From positions 1 to 13,227 of the forward strand of contig JANXZP010000056.1 of NCBI GenBank assembly GCA_025355485.1: a stretch of DNA of 13,227 bases, read 5' to 3'. The stretch comes from Pseudomonadota bacterium. GTDB lineage: Bacteria > Pseudomonadota > Gammaproteobacteria > Xanthomonadales > Xanthomonadaceae. The notes under the pieces were generated by a model. It was not told where the DNA came from and did not search any database. It was given only the letters and a program-made list of their open reading frames with translations. Shown here piece after piece: positions 1 to 6,630 of this stretch (position 1 is the first letter of the stretch; each line of letters starts with the position of its first letter). The translations under genes and the position numbers were made by a program.

Positions 1-54
1 TCGCGACAGCAGCCGATGCGGCAGCAGGTATTGCAGCGCGACCGCCGGTCTCAT
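1..54 (-). CDS. psd: Phosphatidylserine decarboxylase, N-terminal fragment (cut by window edge)
   Basis: Eighteen codons reading leftward from an ATG at 54-52 run off the left edge. They encode MRPAVALQYLLPHRLLSR. The stretch LQYLLPHRLLSR resembles the start of bacterial phosphatidylserine decarboxylase, which typically opens with LQY(I/L)LP followed by a short helix ending in (S/T)R. The enzyme decarboxylates phosphatidylserine to phosphatidylethanolamine at the inner membrane and self-cleaves near its C-terminus to form a pyruvoyl group; none of that catalytic part is visible here. The ATG follows the stop of the SCO-family gene after a single base, so the two genes probably share a transcript and may be translationally coupled. 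The call rests on 18 residues only and is tentative; another short membrane-associated N-terminus is possible. Confidence 0.55.
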   Translation of the reverse strand, partial: MRPAVALQYLLPHRLLSR

Positions 55-55
55 T

Positions 56-751
56 TCAGTGCGATTCCGGCTGCTGCAAATCCGACAGGGTCTTCATGTC
101 CGCACCGATCGCCGCCGGATCGAGCGGCGGACGGATCAAGCCGGCCATGTCGCCGTCCGGATCGAGCACCGACACGGATGCGGAGTGATCGATGCTGTAG
201 TCGCCGCCACTCGTCGGCACCTTCATGTACACCATGCCGAGGCTGCGCGCGAAGGTCGCCAGCGTTTTCGCATCGGCCGTTGCGCCCAGCAGGTCCTTGC
301 CGAAGTAGTGCACATATTCGCCGACATGCTGCGGGCTGTCGCGGTCGGGGTCGACCGAGACGAACAGCACGCGTGGACGGATCGACGCGGGCATCGTCGC
401 CCATGTTTTCGCGGCCTGGCCAAGGCTCTGCAGCGTGGTCGGGCACACATCGGGGCAGCGGGTGTAGCCGAGGAAGACCAGCGTCCAGTGGCCCTTCATT
501 GTCGCTGGTGTGATGGCGCCGCCGTCGGCGGCATTGAGTTTGTAAGGCGCCAGCACGCGCGTTCCCGGGAACAGCGTCACCGTGCGCATCGCGGGCATCG
601 CAGCGGTGGGTGCTGCGAAATGCGTCTGCGCTGCCCAAAGACCGAGTCCGGCGGCCAGCGCTGCGGCGAGCACGAGCAGGGTCGAGTGGCGGATCGCTCC
701 ACGCATATGCACACGAGTCATCAGCGCAGAAGTCATCGTTCTTGTGGCCAT
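56..751 (-). CDS. SCO1/SenC family copper chaperone, membrane anchored
   Basis: A 231-residue protein of the SCO1/SenC/PrrC thioredoxin-fold family. Members deliver copper to the CuA site of cytochrome c oxidase or act as thiol reductants on the periplasmic side. A hydrophobic N-terminal segment at about residues 24-41 fits a signal anchor. The core carries the family's copper ligands: C99-P-D-V-C103 within GYTRCPDVCP, and H189 within SIDHSAS, followed by VLDPDG. SVDPDRDSP (132-140) is the usual SCO block. The start is uncertain: ATGs at codons 1, 6, 11 and 16 all leave the anchor intact and none has a strong Shine-Dalgarno. A TATAAT box ends only 6 bases upstream of codon 1, so the first ATG would be leaderless, or codon 6 or later may be used. 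It is divergent from prmB and reads into psd with a one-base gap. The family call is firm; the precise client is not shown. Confidence 0.93.
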   Translation of the reverse strand: MATRTMTSALMTRVHMRGAIRHSTLLVLAAALAAGLGLWAAQTHFAAPTAAMPAMRTVTLFPGTRVLAPYKLNAADGGAITPATMKGHWTLVFLGYTRCPDVCPTTLQSLGQAAKTWATMPASIRPRVLFVSVDPDRDSPQHVGEYVHYFGKDLLGATADAKTLATFARSLGMVYMKVPTSGGDYSIDHSASVSVLDPDGDMAGLIRPPLDPAAIGADMKTLSDLQQPESH

Positions 752-757
752 CGAAGG

Positions 758-763
758 ATTATA
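758..763 (-). promoter_or_regulatory. Candidate -10 box for the SCO gene
   Basis: Read on the minus strand this is a perfect TATAAT. Transcription would be expected to begin about 7 bases further on, near 751, which is the A of the most upstream ATG of the SCO gene. No good -35 is seen at the expected distance (the hexamer reads CACGAG). In GC-rich DNA a perfect -10 in a divergent intergenic gap is suggestive but unproven. Confidence 0.4.
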
Positions 764-776
764 GCGGGCGGGCCGT

Positions 777-782
777 TATACT
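777..782 (+). promoter_or_regulatory. Candidate -10 box for prmB
   Basis: TATACT matches the sigma-70 -10 consensus at five of six positions and lies in the 45-base gap between divergent genes. Transcription would begin around 788-790, giving a leader of roughly 8 bases to the ATG at 797 or 32 bases to the ATG at 821. The -35 region, 17 bases upstream at about 754-759, reads AAGGAT, which is poor, so an activator or a weak promoter is possible. It overlaps the oppositely oriented SCO promoter. Confidence 0.4.
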
Positions 783-796
783 CGTGCGTCGCCCCC

Positions 797-1735
797 ATGC
801 ACGCACCCGCGCACTACCGCATGTCCGCCGAACTCGCCACCATCATCGACCTCATCCGCTACGGTGCCAGCCGTTTCGGCGCGGCGGGCCTGACCTTCGG
901 CCACAGCTACGACAATGCGCTCGACGAGGCGACCCAGCTCGTGCTGCACGCGCTGTACCTTCCGCACGACATGAATCCGGTCTACGGCCAGGCACGCGTG
1001 ACCGCAGAAGAAAAAGCGACGGTGCTGGCGCTGTTCGAGCGACGCATCCGCGAGCGCATTCCGGCGGCGTATCTCACCGGCGAGGCGTGGTTCGCGGGAT
1101 TGAGTTTCAAGACCGATCCACGCGCCTTGGTGCCGCGCTCGCCGATTGCGGAGCTGATCGAAGCCGGATTCCATCCGTGGCTCGGCGACCTGGAAGTCCA
1201 TCGCGCGCTGGATTTGTGCACGGGTTCTGGCTGCATCGCGATCGCGATGGCGCACTACAATGCCGACTGCCAGGTCGATGCGGTCGATATCAGCGACGAC
1301 GCGCTCGCGCTCGCCGAGGAAAACAGCATCCGCCTGCACGCGCCGAACGTGCGCCTGCTGAAGTCCGACCTGTTCGGTGCGCTTGTCGGTGAAACATACG
1401 ATTTGATCGTCAGCAATCCGCCGTACGTGACCCACGATGAAGTTGCGGCGCTGCCGCCCGAATACGCGCACGAACCCGATCTTGGTTTGCGCGCCGGCGA
1501 CGACGGCCTCGATCTCGCGCTGAAGATCCTGTGCGACGCGCCCGAACATCTGAACGATGACGGCATGCTGATCGTCGAGGTCGGCGAAAGCGAAAGCGCG
1601 TTGGTCGAACTGCTACCGGAAATCCCGTTCGCATGGATCGAATTCAAGGTCGGGCAGATGGGCATCTTTGCGATCGGGCGCGATGCCCTCGTTGCGCATC
1701 ACGCGCGGATCAAGGAGCTCGCCGATGCGCGGTGA
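797..1735 (+). CDS. prmB: Ribosomal protein uL3 N5-glutamine methyltransferase
   Basis: PrmB transfers a methyl group from S-adenosylmethionine to a glutamine side chain of ribosomal protein uL3 (L3). From the ATG at 797 the protein has 312 residues, close to the roughly 310 of E. coli PrmB. The SAM-binding motif I is ALDLCTGSGC (137-146), the acidic end of strand 2 is VDAVDIS, and the catalytic NPPY, which holds the glutamine amide, is at 207-210. RALVPRSPI and the HEPDLGL block after NPPY are typical of PrmB rather than PrmC. An in-frame ATG at 821 (MSAELATIIDLIRYG) is an equally credible start giving 304 residues; neither has a clear Shine-Dalgarno. aroC starts 8 bases after the stop, the usual prmB-aroC arrangement. 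Confidence 0.95.
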   Translation: MHAPAHYRMSAELATIIDLIRYGASRFGAAGLTFGHSYDNALDEATQLVLHALYLPHDMNPVYGQARVTAEEKATVLALFERRIRERIPAAYLTGEAWFAGLSFKTDPRALVPRSPIAELIEAGFHPWLGDLEVHRALDLCTGSGCIAIAMAHYNADCQVDAVDISDDALALAEENSIRLHAPNVRLLKSDLFGALVGETYDLIVSNPPYVTHDEVAALPPEYAHEPDLGLRAGDDGLDLALKILCDAPEHLNDDGMLIVEVGESESALVELLPEIPFAWIEFKVGQMGIFAIGRDALVAHHARIKELADAR

Positions 1736-1739
1736 GGAT
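1734..1739 (+). promoter_or_regulatory. Ribosome binding site deciding the aroC start
   Basis: GAGGAT overlaps the prmB stop codon and lies 4 bases before the ATG at 1744. It favours that ATG over the in-frame GTG at 1732, which would add only four residues and lies upstream of the site. The overlap with the prmB stop suggests coupled translation. Confidence 0.5.
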
Positions 1740-1743
1740 CGTC

Positions 1744-2874
1744 ATGGCCGGTAACACCTTTGGCCAACTGTTCGCGGTCACGACCTTCGGCGAAAGCCAT
1801 GGCCCAGCGATCGGCTGCGTGATCGATGGCTGTCCACCCGGCATCGCGATTGCAGCGGAAGACTTTGCGCACGACCTCGCGCGTCGCGCGACTGGGCGCA
1901 CGCGGCATACATCGCAGCGCCACGAGGCCGACGAAGTCGAAATCCTCAGCGGCGTGTACGAAGGCAAGACCACCGGTACGCCGATCGCGTTGCTTATCCG
2001 TAACACCGACGCGCGCAGCAAGGACTACGCTAAGATCGCCGAACAGTTCCGGCCCGGCCACGCCGACTATGCCTACTGGCAGAAATACGGTCACCGCGAT
2101 CCGCGCGGCGGCGGGCGTTCGTCCGCGCGCGAGACGACGATGCGCGTCGCGGCGGCGGTGATCGCGAAGAAGTGGCTCGCCGCGAAGTTCGATGTGGTCG
2201 TGCGCGGCTATCTCGCGCAGATCGGCGACATCGTTCCGCGGGGCGTCGATCTCGGGGAAGCCGGCGCCGCCCGCATCGACTGGAACGTGGTCGAATCCAA
2301 TCCGTTCTTCTGGCCGGACGCCTCGCAGGTCGCGGAACTCGAGGATTACATGGACGCGCTGCGCAAATCCGGCGACTCGGTCGGCGCGCGCATCGACGTC
2401 GTCGCCGAGGGCGTGCCGCCGGGCTGGGGCGAACCGATCTACGGCAAGCTCGACGCCGAGCTCGCGAGCGCGCTGATGTCGATCAACGCGGTCAAGGGCG
2501 TGGAGATCGGCGACGGTTTCGCGGTCGTGTCGCAGCACGGAAGCCTGCATCGCGACCGGATGACGCCGCAAGGTTTCGCGTCCAACCACGCGGGTGGCAT
2601 CCTCGGCGGGATTTCGTCCGGCCAGGCGGTGCGCTGCTCGGTCGCGTTCAAGCCGACCTCGAGCCTGCGCCTGCCGGTGCAGGGCGTGGACGTGCATGGC
2701 GAGGTCGTCGAGATCGTCACGACCGGCCGCCACGATCCCTGCGTCGGCATCCGCGCGACGCCGATCTGCGAGGCGATGGTCGCGCTGGTGCTGATGGACC
2801 AGGCGCTGCGGCACCGCGCGCAGTGTGGCGACGTGGGCGAGGTGACGCCGCGGATTCCAGCCGGTTCCGAATGA
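1744..2874 (+). CDS. aroC: Chorismate synthase
   Basis: AroC performs the last shikimate-pathway step, anti-1,4-elimination of phosphate from 5-enolpyruvylshikimate-3-phosphate to give chorismate, using reduced FMN as catalyst. The 376-residue length is close to the proteobacterial norm of about 360. Family signatures are present in order: FGESHG (15-20) with catalytic H19, RPGHADY (103-109) with the second catalytic H106, GGGRSSARETTMR (122-134), HAGGILGGISSGQ, and the FKPTSS motif. The N-terminus MAGNTFGQLF is canonical, which together with the RBS at 1734-1739 fixes the start. It lies between prmB and asd in a co-directional run. Its product chorismate is the precursor from which tryptophan is built, and trpF-trpB-trpA lie about 4.5 kb downstream. 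Confidence 0.98.
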   Translation: MAGNTFGQLFAVTTFGESHGPAIGCVIDGCPPGIAIAAEDFAHDLARRATGRTRHTSQRHEADEVEILSGVYEGKTTGTPIALLIRNTDARSKDYAKIAEQFRPGHADYAYWQKYGHRDPRGGGRSSARETTMRVAAAVIAKKWLAAKFDVVVRGYLAQIGDIVPRGVDLGEAGAARIDWNVVESNPFFWPDASQVAELEDYMDALRKSGDSVGARIDVVAEGVPPGWGEPIYGKLDAELASALMSINAVKGVEIGDGFAVVSQHGSLHRDRMTPQGFASNHAGGILGGISSGQAVRCSVAFKPTSSLRLPVQGVDVHGEVVEIVTTGRHDPCVGIRATPICEAMVALVLMDQALRHRAQCGDVGEVTPRIPAGSE

Positions 2875-2911
2875 ACAAGACAACCCACACGTAACGGGGA
2901 CAGCAGGAAAC

Positions 2912-3946
2912 ATGAGCAAGCAGTTCAACGTGGCAGTCGTCGGCGCCACCGGCGCGGTAGGCGAGGTGATGCTGTCGGTTCTCGCCGAGCGCAATTTTCC
3001 GGTCGGCGAACTCGTCGCGCTCGCGAGCGAGCGATCGGCGGGCAACACGGTACAGTTCGGCGATCGCGACATCGTGGTGCGTGATCTGGCGACGTTCGAT
3101 CCAGCCTCTGTGAAGGGCGGGGGCATAGACATCGCGCTGTTTTCCGCCGGCGGTGCGATTTCAAAGGAGTACGCGCCGAAGTTCGCGGCGGTCGGTGCAG
3201 TGGTGATCGACAACTCCTCGACCTTCCGCTACGACGCCGACGTGCCGCTGGTCGTTTCGGAAGTGAATCCCGACGCGATCACGCAACGCCCGCGCGGAAT
3301 CATCGCCAATCCGAACTGCTCGACGATGCAATTGATGGTCGCGCTCGCGCCGATCCATCGCGCGGTCGGGATCGAACGGATCAATGTCGCGACTTACCAA
3401 TCCGTGTCGGGCGCGGGGCGTTCGGCGGTCGAGGAACTCGGCCAGCAGACCGCGTCCCTGCTGCGATGCGAGCCGATCGATCCGCAGCGCTTCCCGGTGC
3501 AGATCGCGTTCAACCTGTTCCCGCACGGCGGTGATTTCCTTGACAACGGCTATACGACCGAGGAAATGAAGCTGGTCTGGGAAACCCGCAAGATCCTCGG
3601 CGACGAGAGCATCCGGGTGAACGCGACCGTGGTGCGCGTGCCGGTGTTCTACGGCCACTCCGAGGCGGTCGCGATCGAGACGCGCGACAAGATCAGCGCC
3701 CTGGAGGCACGCGCGCTGCTCGAACAGGCGCTGGGCGTGGTGGTGGTCGACCAGCCGCGCGCCGGCGGCTACCCGACTCCGGTCACCCACGCGGCCGGTA
3801 CCGATCCGGTGTACGTGGGCCGCATCCGCGAGGATATTTCGCATCCGCGCGGTCTGAACCTGTGGGTCGTGTCCGACAACATCCGCAAGGGTGCGGCCCT
3901 GAATGCCGTCCAGATTGCAGAATTGCTGGCGAAAGCGTATAGCTAG
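2912..3946 (+). CDS. asd: Aspartate-semialdehyde dehydrogenase
   Basis: Asd reduces beta-aspartyl phosphate to aspartate-4-semialdehyde with NADPH, the branch point toward lysine/diaminopimelate, threonine and methionine. The 344-residue protein begins with the Rossmann motif VVGATGAVG (9-17). The catalytic cysteine C136 sits in ANPNCST, the substrate-binding region SVSGAGR lies at 164-170, and the histidine base H249 is in YGHSEA. Length and motifs match the shorter Asd type typical of Xanthomonadales, Pseudomonas usg/Asd2 and Gram-positives rather than the E. coli form of about 367 residues. The gap from aroC is 37 bases without a visible terminator; AGGA at 2905-2908 and GGGGA at 2896-2900 could serve as Shine-Dalgarno. 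asd-fimV-truA order is common in gammaproteobacteria. Confidence 0.97.
   Translation: MSKQFNVAVVGATGAVGEVMLSVLAERNFPVGELVALASERSAGNTVQFGDRDIVVRDLATFDPASVKGGGIDIALFSAGGAISKEYAPKFAAVGAVVIDNSSTFRYDADVPLVVSEVNPDAITQRPRGIIANPNCSTMQLMVALAPIHRAVGIERINVATYQSVSGAGRSAVEELGQQTASLLRCEPIDPQRFPVQIAFNLFPHGGDFLDNGYTTEEMKLVWETRKILGDESIRVNATVVRVPVFYGHSEAVAIETRDKISALEARALLEQALGVVVVDQPRAGGYPTPVTHAAGTDPVYVGRIREDISHPRGLNLWVVSDNIRKGAALNAVQIAELLAKAYS
3915..3943 (+). promoter_or_regulatory. Weak candidate promoter for fimV inside the asd 3' end
   Basis: TTGCAG (3915-3920) is followed after exactly 17 bases by TATAGC (3938-3943). The two boxes match the sigma-70 consensus at three and four positions of six. It would start fimV transcripts near 3950, about 75 bases before its ATG. 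It overlaps the last codons of asd, so chance is a real possibility. Confidence 0.2.
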
Positions 3947-4010
3947 CGCCAACTTGCGCGCGCGTCGTCATGTGGATTCGCATGAACGGCCGCGCCGCCG
4001 CGTGCAGATC

Positions 4011-4016
4011 GGGGAG
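4011..4016 (+). promoter_or_regulatory. Ribosome binding site deciding the fimV start
   Basis: GGGGAG is the strongest Shine-Dalgarno-like run near the start of fimV and lies 9 bases before the ATG at 4026. It rules out the long in-frame extension that reaches back into asd and puts the signal peptide close to the N-terminus. Confidence 0.5.
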
Positions 4017-4025
4017 AGTGCAGCG

Positions 4026-6383
4026 ATGACGTCGCAACGAATGGGAACGCGTTCCACAAGATCGGTATTTCAGCTCTGCATGGCGTTGGCGCTCGCGCTG
4101 CCCGCCATGCAGGCCTACGCCGTCGGGCTGGGCACGATCGAGGTCAAGTCGCGGCTTGACCAGCCGTTCGTGGCCGAGATTCCGCTGACCCTGAACGACC
4201 CGGCCGAAGCCAACAATCTGGTCGTGCGGCTGGCATCGCCGGAAGCCTTCGAGCGGGTCGGCATGGAACGCTCCAACGAGGTATCGGCCAACCTGCAATT
4301 CAGCGTCGGCAGGAACGCGCGCGGCGAGGCTGTGATCCGGGTAACGACGCCGCAGCGCATGCACGATCCGTATGTGAGCTTCCTGATCGAGGCTGACTGG
4401 GGCAAGGGCAAGATGGTGCGCGAATACACCGCGCTGCTCGATCCACCGCATACCGCGTCGGTGCCGCGCCGCGCTATCAGCGCGCCGACGGTCGTCGCAA
4501 CGCCGCTGCCGGCACCCGTTGTGACGCCGCCGAGCGCTCCGGAACCTGCGATGGCCGCGCCATCGCAACCGATCGTAGCGGCTCCGCAACCCGAGCCGCC
4601 ACCTATAGCGCCGCTTCAGCTGATCAATGCGGCTCCGCCAGAACCGGTGCCGCCGCCAGCGCCCGTCGTGACCGTCCCGCAGCCCCAACCGCAGCCCATG
4701 GCGGCAGCCCCTCAGCCCGAACCTCCGCCACCCGCCGCGCCGCAGCTCCAACAGCAACCGCCGCCCGCAGCGGTCGTCGAACAGGCACCGCCACCGGAAT
4801 CCGCACAGCCGGCTGCCGCGGCTACGCCGGATTCGGTCACCGTCGCGCAGGGCGATACACTTTCGGGGATCGCGGGCAAGGTCCGGCCGGACGACGTGTC
4901 GGTCAACCGCATGATGATCGCGCTGCAGCGCACCAATCCCGATGCCTTCATCCATTCCAACATCAACCTGCTCAAGAGCGGCTCGGTGCTGCGCATTCCG
5001 GGCAGCGAGCAGACCCAGGCGCTGACCGCCGAGGAAGCCAATGCCCTCGTGCACGATCAGGTCGAGAGCTGGCGCCAGAACGGACAGCCCGCGCCGCAGT
5101 TGCAGCCCGAGGAAGGCGCCGAGACCGCGATCGCCAAGGCGTCGAAACCGTCGGCATCCGTACCTGTCGCTGCGGCAGAGAAACCCGCGCCGTCCACTCC
5201 TGAAACACCACAGGTTGCTGGATCCGCGCCCGCGCAGGCGGCCACCGAGTCCAGGCCCGAGGCCACAGCGAGTACTCCGCGCGTCCGCAAGCCACGTAGC
5301 GCGCGACTCGAAATCGTGCCGCCGGTAGGCAACGCCGCGCGCGGTAGCCAGTCGGGCGCCAGCGAAGGCGGATCGGGCAGCGAGCTGCGTGCGCAGCTCG
5401 CGCAGACCAAGGAAGAACTGGCGGCGCGCAATTCCGAGATTGGCGATCTCAAGTCGCGCGTAGCCAATCTGGAAAAGATGCAAAAGGACAGCACGCAACT
5501 GTTGAGTATGAAGGACAGCCAGCTCGCCGAGATGCAACAACGCCTGGCCGAGCTGCAGAAGAAAGCCGCCGCCGCGCCCGCAGCCGGCGCAAGCGTCGCT
5601 TCCACGCCAGCATCGACGGTCGCTGCCGCGCCCGCCGTGAACGGTTCGATCGCTTCGTCGTTGCCTGCCACGACGCCCACGGTATCCGCGCCCAAGCCGG
5701 CCGCGGTGGCCGCCGCGCATCCGACCAAGCCCGCGCCCATCGAACCGGCAGACTTGACCCCGTGGTACCTGCAAACGTCGGTGCTGATCGGCGGTTCGCT
5801 GGTGGTATTGGCGGGCATCCTCTTCTTGATGCTGAAGCGCCCGCGCGCGACCGAACCGGCGCCGCGCCCGCGCAATGGCGCACTGGCCGCCAGCATCGAG
5901 TCGGCCCGCGCGGCAGGCGCCAAGGACGACGTTCCAGCCGAGGCGCAGCCTGCTGCGCCATCTGCGCGTATCCATAATCGCGCCACCATCACCGATCCGC
6001 GTCAGCAGGCGATGCCGCCTGTCAGCAAGCCCTACTGGACCGGCCCGGTCGCTGCCGTGCCTGCGCCACTGCCGACACCGGTGGCAGAAGTCGCGCCGGC
6101 GCCACCGGCGCCTGTGGCAGCAGCGAAGGCTGGAGACGATTGGGCGATCGACGACACGCCCGAACCCGTCGCCGTCGCACCGGAAGTGACCAAGGTACGC
6201 GCGGCGGTTCCCGAGCTCGACGACCCGAGCCAGACGGTCGCGACCAAGCTCGAACTCGCGCGCGCCTACATCGACATCGGCGATAGCGACGGTGCGCGCG
6301 GCATGCTCGAAGAAGTGCTGATCGAAGGCAACCGTTCGCAACAGGAGGAAGCGTTCAAGCTGCTCGACACCCTGGATGGGTGA
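4026..6383 (+). CDS. fimV: FimV/HubP-type LysM pilus assembly and polar hub protein
   Basis: A 785-residue inner-membrane protein of the FimV/HubP family, which binds peptidoglycan and supports type IV pilus secretin assembly, twitching and polar organisation. Layout: Sec signal peptide at about 1-32, ending AMQAYA; conserved FimV N-terminal domain at about 33-140 (GLGTIEVKSRLDQPF); Pro/Gln/Ala-rich linker 150-268; LysM 270-325 (VTVAQGDTLSGIA to VLRIPG); second linker; coiled coil at about 453-513; Ala/Pro linker; transmembrane segment at about 584-603; proline-rich cytoplasmic stretch; and the FimV C-terminal helical motif at about 735-783 (ELARAYIDIGD, ARGMLEEVL). It is shorter than P. aeruginosa FimV (about 920 residues), mainly in the cytoplasmic part. 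It lies between asd and truA, its usual place. No other pilus gene is visible. Confidence 0.95.
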   Translation: MTSQRMGTRSTRSVFQLCMALALALPAMQAYAVGLGTIEVKSRLDQPFVAEIPLTLNDPAEANNLVVRLASPEAFERVGMERSNEVSANLQFSVGRNARGEAVIRVTTPQRMHDPYVSFLIEADWGKGKMVREYTALLDPPHTASVPRRAISAPTVVATPLPAPVVTPPSAPEPAMAAPSQPIVAAPQPEPPPIAPLQLINAAPPEPVPPPAPVVTVPQPQPQPMAAAPQPEPPPPAAPQLQQQPPPAAVVEQAPPPESAQPAAAATPDSVTVAQGDTLSGIAGKVRPDDVSVNRMMIALQRTNPDAFIHSNINLLKSGSVLRIPGSEQTQALTAEEANALVHDQVESWRQNGQPAPQLQPEEGAETAIAKASKPSASVPVAAAEKPAPSTPETPQVAGSAPAQAATESRPEATASTPRVRKPRSARLEIVPPVGNAARGSQSGASEGGSGSELRAQLAQTKEELAARNSEIGDLKSRVANLEKMQKDSTQLLSMKDSQLAEMQQRLAELQKKAAAAPAAGASVASTPASTVAAAPAVNGSIASSLPATTPTVSAPKPAAVAAAHPTKPAPIEPADLTPWYLQTSVLIGGSLVVLAGILFLMLKRPRATEPAPRPRNGALAASIESARAAGAKDDVPAEAQPAAPSARIHNRATITDPRQQAMPPVSKPYWTGPVAAVPAPLPTPVAEVAPAPPAPVAAAKAGDDWAIDDTPEPVAVAPEVTKVRAAVPELDDPSQTVATKLELARAYIDIGDSDGARGMLEEVLIEGNRSQQEEAFKLLDTLDG

Positions 6384-6395
6384 ACAGGCACGCTT

Positions 6396-6412
6396 GCGAA
6401 CCATTGGTTCGC
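6396..6412 (+). repeat. Inverted repeat 1 in the fimV-truA gap
   Basis: GCGAACC (6396-6402) and GGTTCGC (6406-6412) form a perfect 7-bp stem with a 3-base loop, 12 bases after the fimV stop. It is followed by GCGCGCCC, not a T tract, so it is not a classical intrinsic terminator. It may protect the fimV mRNA 3' end or be part of a larger repeat with the two hairpins that follow. Confidence 0.45.
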
Positions 6413-6424
6413 GCGCCCATGACT

Positions 6425-6444
6425 GCACGCGTTGGAGCGCGTGC
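6425..6444 (+). repeat. Inverted repeat 2 in the fimV-truA gap
   Basis: GCACGCG (6425-6431) and CGCGTGC (6438-6444) form a perfect 7-bp stem with a 6-base loop. No T tract follows. The next 30 bases can fold weakly as well, with GCCC-GAA-GGGC near 6459-6469. GCGAAC, the left arm of the first hairpin, recurs just after this one and again near 6469. Confidence 0.45.
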
Positions 6445-6494
6445 GAACGGCGAAGCCGGCCCGAAGGGCGAACGCCATGGATGACGTGAGTAAC

Positions 6495-6517
6495 GCCTGA
6501 GCGCCGTGCGCTCAGGC
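6495..6517 (+). repeat. Inverted repeat 3 in the fimV-truA gap, 10-bp stem
   Basis: GCCTGAGCGC (6495-6504) and GCGCTCAGGC (6508-6517) are perfect complements with a 3-base loop, the strongest hairpin in the window outside genes. It is followed by CGAAGAATCGG rather than T residues. It could slow or stop transcription with Rho, stabilise RNA ends, or belong to an intergenic palindromic repeat. The remaining gap to truA (6518-6630) shows no gene and no convincing promoter. Confidence 0.5.
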
Positions 6518-6630
6518 CGAAGAATCGGTCGAGTCGGCATTGATCGACTAACCGCAACGCCACGCTTCACTTGTGCCGCGCCGTTCGTGACCGCAACGGT
6601 GCAATCCCACTTTCCCTCCAATACCCGACC

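Noticed and set aside
59..796. Upstream in-frame extension of prmB across the SCO gene
   Set aside because: The extension is antisense to the SCO gene and unlike any PrmB N-terminus. PrmB starts at 797 or 821.
1699..3213. A 504-codon open frame on the minus strand across aroC and asd
   Set aside because: It is the antisense shadow of two genes with full catalytic motifs, and its composition (Arg, His, Asp, Ala rich) is that of a reverse frame.
6495..6530. The 10-bp hairpin read as an intrinsic terminator
   Set aside because: The stem is strong but no run of T follows on either strand, so I record it as an inverted repeat only.
3783..6563. A 926-codon open frame on the minus strand opposite fimV and the end of asd
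   Set aside because: It is antisense to well-supported genes, its translation is Arg/Gly-rich low-complexity sequence with no recognisable domain, and long antisense frames are expected in GC-rich DNA with strong third-position bias.
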